Below are positions 48,178 through 60,100 of a stretch of DNA of 64,000 nucleotides, in pieces. The translations under genes were made by a program, and so were the position numbers. This DNA is from Pacificimonas pallii (GTDB taxonomy: Bacteria > Pseudomonadota > Alphaproteobacteria > Sphingomonadales > Sphingomonadaceae), in NCBI RefSeq assembly GCF_019204005.1, contig NZ_JAGSPA010000003.1, positions 558,001 through 622,000 of the forward strand, in the 5' to 3' direction. The stretch's first letter is position 1; every line of letters starts with the position of its first letter. Under the pieces are notes generated by a model. The model worked only from the letters and a program-made list of their open reading frames with translations. It had not been told where the DNA came from and ran no database searches.

Positions 48178-51100
48178 CTACACGCGGCTGAGCGTCTTGA
48201 ACATCTCCGACCGGAAGCCGTTGGTGTCAACGAGGGGGCTAAGACGGCTTTCCGCCATATGGTCTGAAGCGCTGCCGAAACTCGACATGGCCTGCACCAG
48301 TTGCGAGATGTCCCGGCCAACCGCGGTCTGGGATCGACCGGCATCATCAAGTGACTGGTCGAGCGCATTTTCAAAGCCGGTCGGTCCAGCTGCGCCACTT
48401 TCACCCGTACCTGCCCGGCCGCCGCCAATGGCGAGCGACTCCCGGCGCGCCAGCGACTGGGCACGGGGATCTCTGTCCTGCCCGCCCTGATACTCCAGGA
48501 TGTTCGCCAGTTGCGGAAGGATGGCATCATTATCGACAGCCTCCTCGGACGAAATGCCAAGCGCAATCTCTGCCAGCGCGATGCTCGACCCGTCGCCCCT
48601 GTACGCCTCGCCGCTACGAGTCTCGGTATTGTTGACCCGCCTCAGCTTGCGGCGGCCTTCCAGCGTTTCCAGGGACAGGTGATCAATACCGATATCGGCA
48701 AGCGAGAAGATTTCGTCCTGGCTCGACACGCCATTCTGGTCGAGGTCGCGCCAGACCTTCAGACTGCTGAACACGGCATCATTCTGGTCAATCAGCCCGT
48801 TCGCGTCGGCATCGAACGTTCTCAAGGCCGCGAAACCGCTGTCGCCATTTGCCCCGATGCGCAGTTCATCGGCACCGTCGACCACGCCATTGCCATTCCC
48901 GTCTCGTACAAGAAATCCGTCGGAAGCGCCAATCCAGCCGACCCGTCCGGCGTCGCCATCTCCGTCCTGATCGAAATTGGGGCCGTTCCGCACCCGCACA
49001 TTCGAAACACCGTCATTTTCGATATCGACAATGATCGTCGTCAGGAGCGCGGCATCGACAGCGCGTGGCCGGGCGTCACCAGTGCTCCTGCGCCGACGTG
49101 TCGCCCGATCAATATACATCAGCGCCACGTCGCCGACTTCGCCGACACTTCCATCCTGGCGAAAAAACCGGGACGTCCCGGTTATCACATTGTCGGTCGC
49201 GCCCGGCACGATCTGGCCGGTCGGTTTGGGTTTCAGTTCGATGGCTTCGATACCGGCCTCGGCAAGCGACATAAGCTCACGCCTGGTCGACCTGCCATTG
49301 CTGTTCCTGTCCTGCCACACCTGAAACTCGGAAAAGCGCTCGTCGCGTGAATCCAGAAGCCCGTTTCCGTTGGTGTCGTAAATCGCAAGCCCCTCCAGGT
49401 CGGACGTTGCGCCGGGCGTATCGTTGATGAAGGAGATCTCGGACGCAGCGATTTTGCCATCTCCGTCGCGGTCCAGAACGAGCCAACCATCGTCTGGACC
49501 GATCCAGCCGGTTACGTCCTTCTTCCCGTCACCATTCATGTCTACTTTTGTATTCGAATCAGCAAGGCTGATCAGTTCAATACCTTCGCCGTCAAGATCA
49601 AGGGCAACGGGATAAGACGGCAACCCGCCAGGAGTATTCGCGACCCACGCAACGTTAATCGCGCGTTTCGGACCAGTCGCACCGACAACATCCTTCGCTT
49701 CTATCGTGACGGTATCTTCGCCGCTCACACCGCCTGTGATAGATTTAATTTGTAAACTGAAGAGTCCTGCACTGAGTGCTTTAATTTGATACGTACCTTT
49801 GAGACCTTGAGAACCTGGTGCCGTTTGCACCTCAAAAATGGGTGCCAAATCGTCACCATCGTCATCCTCAAGGCGGAAATATGTCACATGCGTCCATACA
49901 TCAGCAGTAAGGGTCATCGTACCGTTAGGGCTGCTCGGCGCTTGCACGAACGTAGGCGCAAATGGCAGATCCCCAACAGGGATCGTTATATTGACAGTGT
50001 CCTCTAGATAACCAGCGCCGCCATTGCGGTCGCGGATGTGCAAAACATATTGGTACTGGTTGTTCGGACCAGAATTCTCATAATCGATGTTGCCCAAGAC
50101 ATAAATGTCATTGCCAACGACCCTGAAGCGCCCGTCCTGTGAATGGTTATTCACGACTCCATTATAGTAGAAGCCGATTTTATGCTGCCCATTAGCTGCT
50201 GTGCTGGGGTCAGGATCGCTGATATTGACCGTTCCGACTTTAATGGTCGAGCTTGCCTGCTCAACGACTTTTGGCTGCGCGAGGGAGAAACTTGCGGTCG
50301 GCGCTTCGTTGCGATCGATAATCGTGAAGGTTCCGTTCCATGCCGCAGACGTACGGTTCGTACCATCGCGCGCGATGACACTGACAGTGGGCGTAGTATC
50401 GGCAAAATCCTCGTAGCGGATGTTGGATTTGCTCCATAGCTGGTTACCAGGCCTGATTTCAAAATGGGCTGCATATTGGCCGCTGACCTCAAGCGCTGGC
50501 GTGGGACCGTCTACATCGATGCTGGTTAGCGTCACGAGATGCCGAGCTTCACCTTCTACAAACGAGCTTCGAACAAGTTTGCTCGTCGTTGGCCGGTCTG
50601 GATTATCTCCTGTCGGTGACACCGTGATTGTACTGGTGCTCGTGGCAGATGAGAACGCGGTGGTTCCACCTGTCTGGGTAATGGCATATGTTCCGCCATT
50701 AACCCCGACAGACATGTCCCAGGCTCGCATGGTGATCGGACTGGGTACTCCGTTGAAGTTCGCGTTCGGGACAAACCGGACGCGGCTGGAAGTGCCTGCG
50801 AGAAGCCGCGCATTGTTGCTGGATGCGTTCGCTAAACTGTTCCAGCTCGTCCCTGAGTTAACTGAATACTGCCACTGGCCGTCGCTGGAGCTCGCCCCAA
50901 TAATTGCGACGGAAATCGGCGCAGCTCCATCAGGGTCGCTCGTGCGGCCGTTGCGGACCATATCCGTAATGCTATGGCCAACATTCGTGGATGGATCCTC
51001 GCTGATCGTCGGAAGGTTATAGGAACCCGTAATGATTGGCGCGTCGTTGACCGCTACTATCTTGATCCGTGCGGTATCTGTCTCGACCGAAAAGGCGCTC

Positions 51101-54100
51101 GCACCGCCATCCTGGGACGCATCCGCCTTCGTCCCGGCAACACCGCTCGATTCATCCCACGCCTTGAAGGTAATCGCCTGCGATATCGTGCCGTTGAAAT
51201 TTGCTTTCGGCTTCAGACGAAGACGATCTTCCTCGCCCAGCAGCAGAGCGTTTGTTTCGGATACCGAACCGACATCGACCCAGCCTCCATTGCTCGCAAG
51301 CCTGTACTGCCAAATCCCTTTCGAGCCATCCACGGCCACCAGCGCGATCGATTCAAGCCCGTTGCCCTCTGGATCGGTTATCGCGGCTGCAGACAACATT
51401 TCCTTCATCAGCCGGCCCGCTGTTTCCGTGGCATCTTCGTCTATAGTATTAAGGATCGCATCATAGGCAGGATTGAGAACAGGCGCTTCATTCACATCGT
51501 TAATAGCAATCGCGACAGTGCCTTCATCTGACAAATGCCCAGGATTTCCGTTCCGGTCGCTCGCGATGTACTGATAGCTGACCTGATGGCCAACGCCGGA
51601 CAATGCCTCGTAATCCACACCGGCGGCGACTTTGATCGCGCCGCTGTCAATGCCAATCGTGAACAGCCCGTCGTCCGATGTGAGCGTGCCATTGGCGAAA
51701 CGGTAGCGAATGTCCCCGTCGCGATGCGCGGCGGGATCGGGGTCACTGGCGTAGACCGTCCCCACCATGGTGCCCAGCGCGACATTTTCATCGACGTTGA
51801 AATTAAATGTGTTTGCGGTCGGCGCGCCGTTCACGGCGATCGCGATGCTGTCCACCGTCTCCGCGGTATCGCCGCCATCATAAGATCGTGCCGTGACGGT
51901 CAGGTTCAGGTCCTGTCCTGCGCCATTGACAGCCGGTGTGATGGTAAGTCCGGCAAGGTCACCCGCTGACAACAGCCAATTGCCGCTCTCCTGCCTCGAC
52001 CCCTTGTTCAGGACACCCGATGCAGGAACGCCGCTAATCTCGATCTCGAGCGTTTCCGACGTGTCTGTAAGCGCCGCCGCGATATCAAGCCCGATCGGCA
52101 TGCCTTCATTGCCGCTATCGACCGAACCATTGGCCTGCGCAAGGGCGAGTGTCGGCGCGTCAGCGACGGCCGCGAAATTCACCGTGAACTCCTGAAGCGT
52201 CTTCAGGCCGCCATCGTCGACAGCGAACCGGATGATGGCACTGCCACTTGCATTGGCATTGGGCGCGAATGTCAGTGTGCGGGTCGCGCCCGTTCCTGAC
52301 ACCGTGATCAGCGACGAAGACAGCAGCGCTTCGTTACTGGAGGTGATGTCCACGACCTGCAGCGAGGCAAGGGCGGTGAAATCGTCTGACACGGTGAATG
52401 ATTGCGAAACTGGGCCACTATCCTCAGTGAAGTTTCGAACACTCGCAAGTCCGGTCACGACCGGAGCCGCATTCCCGTACCAGTGGCCGTCAACCTGCGC
52501 CTGAATGGCGGCCGGGATTTCAGTCGCGCCCGGGGGCGGTCCGCTGCTGTGCGCAGCCATCGTCGCGATCAAACCTTCGACATCGATGTCGTTGGTGACG
52601 CTATCGCCGCCCACAATTTGCTCGATCACGAAACTGGCACTGGGATTTCCGTTAATGTCGTACCAGTCCTTAACGGTTACCTTGGTGGTGGTGCCCAAAA
52701 CCGAAACGATCACATCGCGTCCGGACTTCTCGAACCAGAGATGGTCTTTTGTTACTGTGGGTCCAAAGCTCAGCTGGTCCTGACCACCATCCGCGTCGTA
52801 ATTGTGGACAATGTCCTCACCCGACATGCGGTCGAAATGATAATTATCATCTCCATTACCACCGGTGAGAATGTCATTTCCGGCACCACCATAGAGGTTG
52901 TCACCAGCATCACCGGCATTCAGGATGTCGTCCCCGGCCTCACCATATAGTTTATCACCGCCAGCGCCGCCGTTTAGCGTGTCGTTCCCATCGCCGCCAT
53001 AAAGCTCGTCGCCATCAGCCTCTCCATATAACGTGTCGTTTCCTTCATTGCCGTAGAGTTTATCGGCGCCGTCACCGCCGTAGAGCGTATCGTCACCCTC
53101 TCGCCCTCTCAGAATATCGTCGCCAGCCCGGCCATAAAGTATATCGTTTCCGCCATACCCTTCCAGCCGCTCATTTCTGGACGACCCGTAAAGGACGTCA
53201 TCATGGGTCGTTCCAAAAAGTTGTTCGATGCTGGTTATCGTATCGCCGCTGGCCTGCCCCCGGCTGCCAGTCCCCAGTTCAAGGTCCACGGTGACACCGC
53301 TGGTTGCGGTGTAGTAGGTGAGAATATCATCTCCCGAACCGCCGTCGATATGATCCTGTCCGGTCCCGCCGTAAATGACGTCGTTTCCAGCGCCGCCGCT
53401 GATAACGTCGTCGCCGCCATCGCCGTAAAGCCTGTCATTCCCAGCGGCGCCGAGCAGCGTATCGTCACCGTCACCGCCACTCACGACGTCAGCGCCATCG
53501 CCGCCATCCAGATAGTCATTGCCTCTTTGGCCGTGCAGATCATCGTCGCCCGCTCCGCCATACACATGGTCATGGCCAAATTCACCATTCACATAGTCGT
53601 TGCCACTACCGCCATAGACATAATCGTCACCGTCCTCGCCGTAGAGATGGTCATTATCAGCTTGGCCATAGAGATAATCCGCGCCGCTACCGCCATAGAG
53701 CCTGTCGAGGCCGGCACCGCCTTGGAGGATATCCGCACCCCCATGGCCATAAAGATGATCATTGCCATCAAAACCGTTGATTTCATCGGCGCCGCTCGCA
53801 CCGTTCAATATGTCACGACTGGACGTGCCATTCACAACGTCGACCAGGTCGTTGACGGCAAAAACAAAGTCTTTCTGATAGGCGAGCCCGGCGCCATTCT
53901 GATCCGTCGCTGTAATCGTCAGCGTAATTGACGTATCTCCGGCTTCATAATCCAGCGCTATGCCTGACTTCAGGCGCAGCTGCGATCCGGATATTTCGAA
54001 GCGATCGTCGGATATGGTCACCAAATGCTGACCATTTGCAACATTGATTGAATCGTCATCGATAACGCCGAGATATCCCAGGAGCGCGCCGGTCTCATTC

Positions 54101-57100
54101 TCGTCAATGCTGGACGAACCCGTGAACTCGATATCACTAGGCGCCTCATTAATGTCATTGACGCTGATCACGAATGTTTGTTCGACAGATGCACCGCTGG
54201 CATCAGTGGCGGCAATCGTGACGTCGTGCGCCTGATCATCCTCGAAATCGACCTCGGCGCCAGCGGCAACCGTGACCGCGCCCGTCGCACCGTCGATCTG
54301 AAACAGCCCGCTTGGATCGATCAGCAGATATCTATGCGTATCGTTCAGATCGTCGTCGACGGCGACGGCATTGCCGACGACGGTGCCGGCCGGTGCATTC
54401 TCGTCGACGCTTCCCGCAAATATTACTGCTGTCGGTGCATCATTAACGTTGCGTACTTCCAGCTCAAAGATTTGCGTCGTGATGAATTCGCTGTCGCGCG
54501 CGGAAATAGCGATGGAAAGGGTGCCGACGTGCGCATCCCCTGGGATTCCACTGAAAGTTCGGGTCGCCTCATCATAGTTCAGCCAGCCGGTCGTGCTAAT
54601 CGCGTCGCCGTTTGCAAGTGTAGCCGATATCTGAAAATCGTCACCATTATCGTCCGCGAAAGCGTCCGCGGGCACGGTGAAACTGAATGTCCCATCTTCA
54701 TCTGCCGCAAGGTCCGGGACCTCCGTCACGATACGCGGGGCAACATTATCAGGGTTTAAGTCGATTATCTGGTCGGCGAACGCCAGATAACGAATTCCGC
54801 TTAAGCTATCCTGGCCCTCATCTCCGTCGGCGGCGTTGATATCCTGAACCGTATAATTGCCATTGGTTCCGGCTTGTACATTGTAATCGCTGCTGATCCC
54901 GAAATAAACGGCCGTATCCGCACCGCCGCGGCCGATAATCGTGTCGTTACCGGACAGGCCGGTGAACCTGTTGTTGGTGTCATCGCCAAAGAATGTGTCG
55001 GAGGCACTGCCGCCAATCACATTTTCTATGGATGCGACGCTTTGCGTTGCCGTCAGGCCTGACTTGAACGTACCTGCATCAAGGTCCACGATAATGCTTG
55101 ACGTTGCGTGTCCATGGTCAATCGTGTCATTGCCTGCACCGCCGTCGAAACTGTCGACGCCTTCGCTGGAAACGAGAACATCGTCACCAGCGCCGCCGAA
55201 CAGTTCATCGTCGCCAGCGCCGCCAGCGATGCGATTTGCCAGATCGTTACCAGTAATATGATCGTTGCCGTCCGACCCGGTTACGTCTTCGAAACCGTCG
55301 ATTGTGTCGGTGTCTGTTCCGTTGGTGGCCGTTCCGGCAGTCAGGTCTACTGTCCAATCGCCAGCCTCGGTCGACAGGTCGAGTTGATCCGTTCCTGCAC
55401 CACCAGATAATGTATCGCTGCCCGCCCCGCCGCTGATCCGGTCATTACCTGTGCCGCCGTCGACAATATCAACGCCTGCACCGGCGAGAATATGATCATC
55501 GCCGACAGATCCGATCAGGCTGTCTTGTAAACTCGAAAGCTCGAGCCGCTCAATTCCGACGAGTTCAGTATTTGAAAGGTCGATATTGACCGAACTGCCA
55601 TTGCGGAAATGCAGAATACTGCTCGTCTCCGCGCGAATGCGTTCGATGGAAGTCAGCGTGCGGATTCCGAGCGCATTGTCGCCATCCTTTATGACGATTT
55701 CGTCAAAACCGGCACCGCCATCGAAATAATCGAAGCCAGCAGTCAGCTCAGAGATGAAAGTGTCGTTCCCTTCACCGCCATTCAGGTGGTCATCGCCCGC
55801 GCCGGACAGGAATGTATCATCAAAATCGGTGCCGGTGACGAGGTCGTTGCCGGCTTTGTCCTCGAATGTCGCGCCGCCGAAGTAATTGGGATCGCCCGCG
55901 AGCGTATCCACTCCGCTGGTGCCCTCATAAACGGCACGGCTGGAAAAAATCCCCGCCGACTGCCAGACGGATTCCAGATCTTCCCAGCCAAGCACGCCGC
56001 CAGCTTGAAGAGCGGTCTCGAGATCGAATTTAGATAGTCCTGCATTACTGGCCGTGATGCTGCGCACGCCGTGCGTGCCGCTTGCCCAGCCGACGATTGT
56101 CGCCTGCATACCGGTCAGCGTATCGCTGATCTTCAGATCGCCAGCAACGACCTCAAACGTCAGGTCCTCGGCACGGCTTTCCGTCAGGCTGACGTCGTCA
56201 TAACCTGCTCCTGCGGTGATGGTGTGATTACCATTACCGCCAAGCAGATATACGTCATTGCCGTCACCGCCGGACAGCGTGTCCGATCCGGCATATGCCT
56301 GCAGCGCATCGTTACCACTGCCGGCGGTCAGGATATCGTCGCCCTCGCCGCCTGCGAGGGTGTCATCGCCGTCACCGCCGTCCAGCGTATCGGCACCGGC
56401 ATCGCCATAAAGCTGGTCGTTGCCATCTCCGCCAGTCAGAGCATCGTCGCCGTCACCGCCGTAAATGGCATCTATGCCCGCGCCGCCCGTCAATACGTCA
56501 TTGCCGTCACCACCGTACAGGACGTCATCGCCGCCGCGTCCGTCCAGCGTGTCGTCGCCCGCCAAGCCTTTTAGCCAGTTATCATTGGCGTCACCCGACA
56601 ATGTGTCACCATATCCAGCCGAGCCGACGATGTTCTCTACATTGACGATTGTGTCACCCTGCGCGTGACCGCCGGAGCCTGTACCCGCAGCCAGATCGAC
56701 GGTGACCGCCGCATCCGAAACGACATAGCGGATGGTATCCCCCAGTTGCACGTTCTGGCCTTCGACGGCGGGATCGCGAACCGTATGCGCGCCGCCATCG
56801 AGATGATCGGCGCCAATATTGCCTTCAAGGCTATCATCTCCCGCACCGCCGTAAAGACTGTCATCGCCCGAGGCGCCGCCGAGGGCGTCATTGCCATCAT
56901 GCCCTTCGATGACATTGTCATGGGGTGAGCCGACAATAAGGTCGTTTTCCGCGCCGCCGATCAGGCCCCCGCCGTACAAATAGAAAACATGGGCAAGGTC
57001 GATCGTCAGCCCATCCTGAAACTGCAGGAGCTCAACGGCACTCGCGCCGCCAAGTCGCTGATCCTTGATTATAATCGAATTCAGATTCCCCGTAATCCTT

Positions 57101-60100
57101 AGCTGCAGATCATTCCCATTCTGCCATCTGGGATTAAGTTCGCTTATATCCGAGATGCGATCGAGTTCGATCGTATCGAGGCCGCCATCACCGCCGGTAA
57201 GGGTGGCCACACCAGTCCCATCGACGGCAAACTCGCCTTCATGGATTGTGTCGGCATGAAAAGTGCCTTCGCCGTAAACATAAGTGTCGTCACCGCCGCC
57301 GCCCCACAGCGTATCACTGAAGGCGCCGCCCTCGATAACGTTATCACCGTCATTGGCGTAAATGCGATCCTTGCGCCGTGACCCTGTGATGTTCTCGATG
57401 CTCTCATAGGTATCGCCCGCGGCGTCTTCCGTGTTGAACTCTTCATGGTCGAGATAGATGTTCACATAGGTCGCGTATGTGGCAAGATGGCTGTAATCGA
57501 CCGTATCGTTGCCGCTGCCACCGATCAGGATATCGTCCCCTTGGCCCGCGCGCAGCACATCATCGCCCGCGCCGCCGAACAGGACATCGTCGCCCGTACC
57601 GCCATCGAGGATATCCTGTCCGCCATTGCCGTTCAGGATATCGTCGCCGTACAGGCCTTCGATGAAGTCGTCCCCGGCATTGCCCGTCAGCCAGTCCCCA
57701 TCGCCGCCACCGACGATCGTGTCGTCACCGTCCGTACCGCCGCCGCCCCAGATACCGATGCTGCCGGTGTCGAGGAGCCCCGTATTGAAGAAGGAGAACT
57801 GCTCGATCGGCTTGCCTGCCGTGCCCCAGTCGAGCTGCCAGTCCTTCAAAGTGATGGAATCCACCAAAGAGGCAAATCCACCGGATTCGGCATTGCTTTC
57901 GCCGATGCCGAGGATCAGGTCGCTGTCAGCGGTCATCATCTGAATGTCGGCGACGTCGATACCGATATCGAATTCAAGCGTATCGTTCCCGGAGTCCGCG
58001 CTTTCGCCCGTCATGTGGCGACGAAGAATACCGTTTTCCCAGTCATATTCTGCGTTCAAAAGCCAGTTGCTGCCGTCAAAGACGAGTGCGCCTTCACGGG
58101 TACGAATGACCAGCGAATCCGCTTCGGTATAATGTCCGTTCTGGAATTCGCCCAGCTGCCAGACATTGATCCAGTCATTCGTGAACGCATCAAAGACAAT
58201 GTCATGACCGTGCCCGCGCGAGAAGCGGAAAATGTCATCGCCGCTACCGCCCACAACCAGGTCGTTCCCAGCCTCACCGGCCACGATATCATCGCCGGAC
58301 TGGCCGAAGACGCGGTCATTGCCGCGGCCGCCTGTGACCACGTCGGCATCGGCGCCGCCCATCACATGGTCGTCGCTGTCCGCGCCCAGCACGATATCCC
58401 GGCCGGTGCCCGCGCTGATGAAGTCATCGCCCGCGCCGCCGATACCGACATCGTCGCCGCCCAGCGTGTAGATCACGTCATTGCCGCTACCGCCGTGCAC
58501 GAAGTCGGAATAGCTCGTGCCCACGATGACATCGTCACCCTGGGTGCCGCGCGTGAAGCTCGCGAAATTCCCGATCTCCAGCTCGGTGCCGTCGGCCAGG
58601 CGCAGGATCTCGATCCGCTTGAACGGGTCCATCCAGTCCACCATGCGCACGACCTGGCCCGGCAGGGGCACGCCCTGATCGTCGACGACCAGGACCAGCA
58701 TGTCCTCCCCGTTGCGCTGAAACGCGATATTCTCCAGCCTGATCCCCGCGCCCAGCACCAGCGCGTCGCGCCCGCCCGCCGCGTGACCCGCGCTGCCCGA
58801 ACGCCCGCTGATCGCGCGCGTGCGCTCGACATAGGGCGTGTCGCCGATCCAGTCCTTGACGATCAGCCCCGCCGTCAGGTCGGCGATGCGCTGCGCCGTG
58901 TCGATCCGGGCGATCTGCCCCTGACCCGTGCCGTAACTGACCCCGTCATCCTCGAAAATGTCGCTGTCGCCGCCCGCGCGGTAGATATACTGGTCATCGC
59001 CAGCGCCGCCCGAGACGGTATCGTCGCCGCCGCCGCCGGACAGGATATCGTCCCCGCCCGCGCCGATCAGCACATCATTGCCCGCACCGCCCTCAAGCCA
59101 GTCAGACCCCTCTCGGCTGGTCAGCGTGTCGTTGCCGTCCCCGCCATCGAGATAATTCCCGTCACCGCCCAGGCCGCCGGATTGAGAGCCGGACACCAGC
59201 GTATCATCGCCGTCTCCGCCAAGCAGCCAGTCGTCGAGGCGGCCGCCATAAAGCGTGTCGTTGCCCGCACCGCCTAGAGCATTATCGCCGCGGTCAGACA
59301 ACATCACCACATCGTCACCTGAACCCGCAACAACAGTCGCAGCTACATTGATCTTGTGATCCGCTGTATCATGGATGCCACCATTGACCAAAACTCCAGA
59401 ATTGAGATCACCAGATTGCCCCTCGAGAAAATTGCCTGAGAATTTAATTCTGTCAGCCCCGGTCGAACCATCGATAATATCTGTAGACGCCGCAAAAATC
59501 GTGTCGAAAAAGACAAAATCAGTATCATCAGAAATCACCCTTGATAGTTTTCCGCTTGCGTAATCAGTTTCAAAATAAAACTTTACATTTGAAGAAACCG
59601 CGTCTTCACGCGCTAAAAAGTCCGAGTATCCTCCAAACCAATCCGCTTTATGCCGCTCCAGTATTCCGAGCTCGCTAGCCCTGACAAACGTAATTGCCCA
59701 TTCTGCTGAAAATGCACTATCTGGTGATGACGCGATTATTGCGTTTACAATTTTCTGATTTTGAAAATATTCCGAAAATCGTTTTCCCACCAGAAGGTCA
59801 CTATACAAACCTTCGATAACGAAATTTTCTCTGCTTACAAGCTCAATACCATTATACAATGCTCTCTTCAAAAATGTATCTCCGCCAGAGATTTCCATTT
59901 TAGAAATACCATGATGGACACCGACATTTGTTACCTCTGCAAAATCAGTGGAACGAAATGCTATCGCATTTTTGGATCTACTGCTGTCCTTCCACCACAC
60001 CCACTTATCTTTTCGTAGGCCGTAACCTCCAAAATCTATTTCATCAAAGTTCGAGAGACGACCACCGACAAATGACAGCACGGAATTATACGTATCGGCA

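Noticed and set aside
52840-53818. Regular short repeats that might suggest a CRISPR array
   Set aside because: The repeats have a ~27-base coding period, no distinct spacers, and translate to a continuous RTX beta-roll; no cas genes are near.
57445-59277. 610-codon open frame on the plus strand
   Set aside because: It is antisense to the RTX repeats of the giant gene; the GC-rich 27-base period keeps the opposite strand open. Its translation is low-complexity (Ala/Val/Ile/Arg) with no domain.
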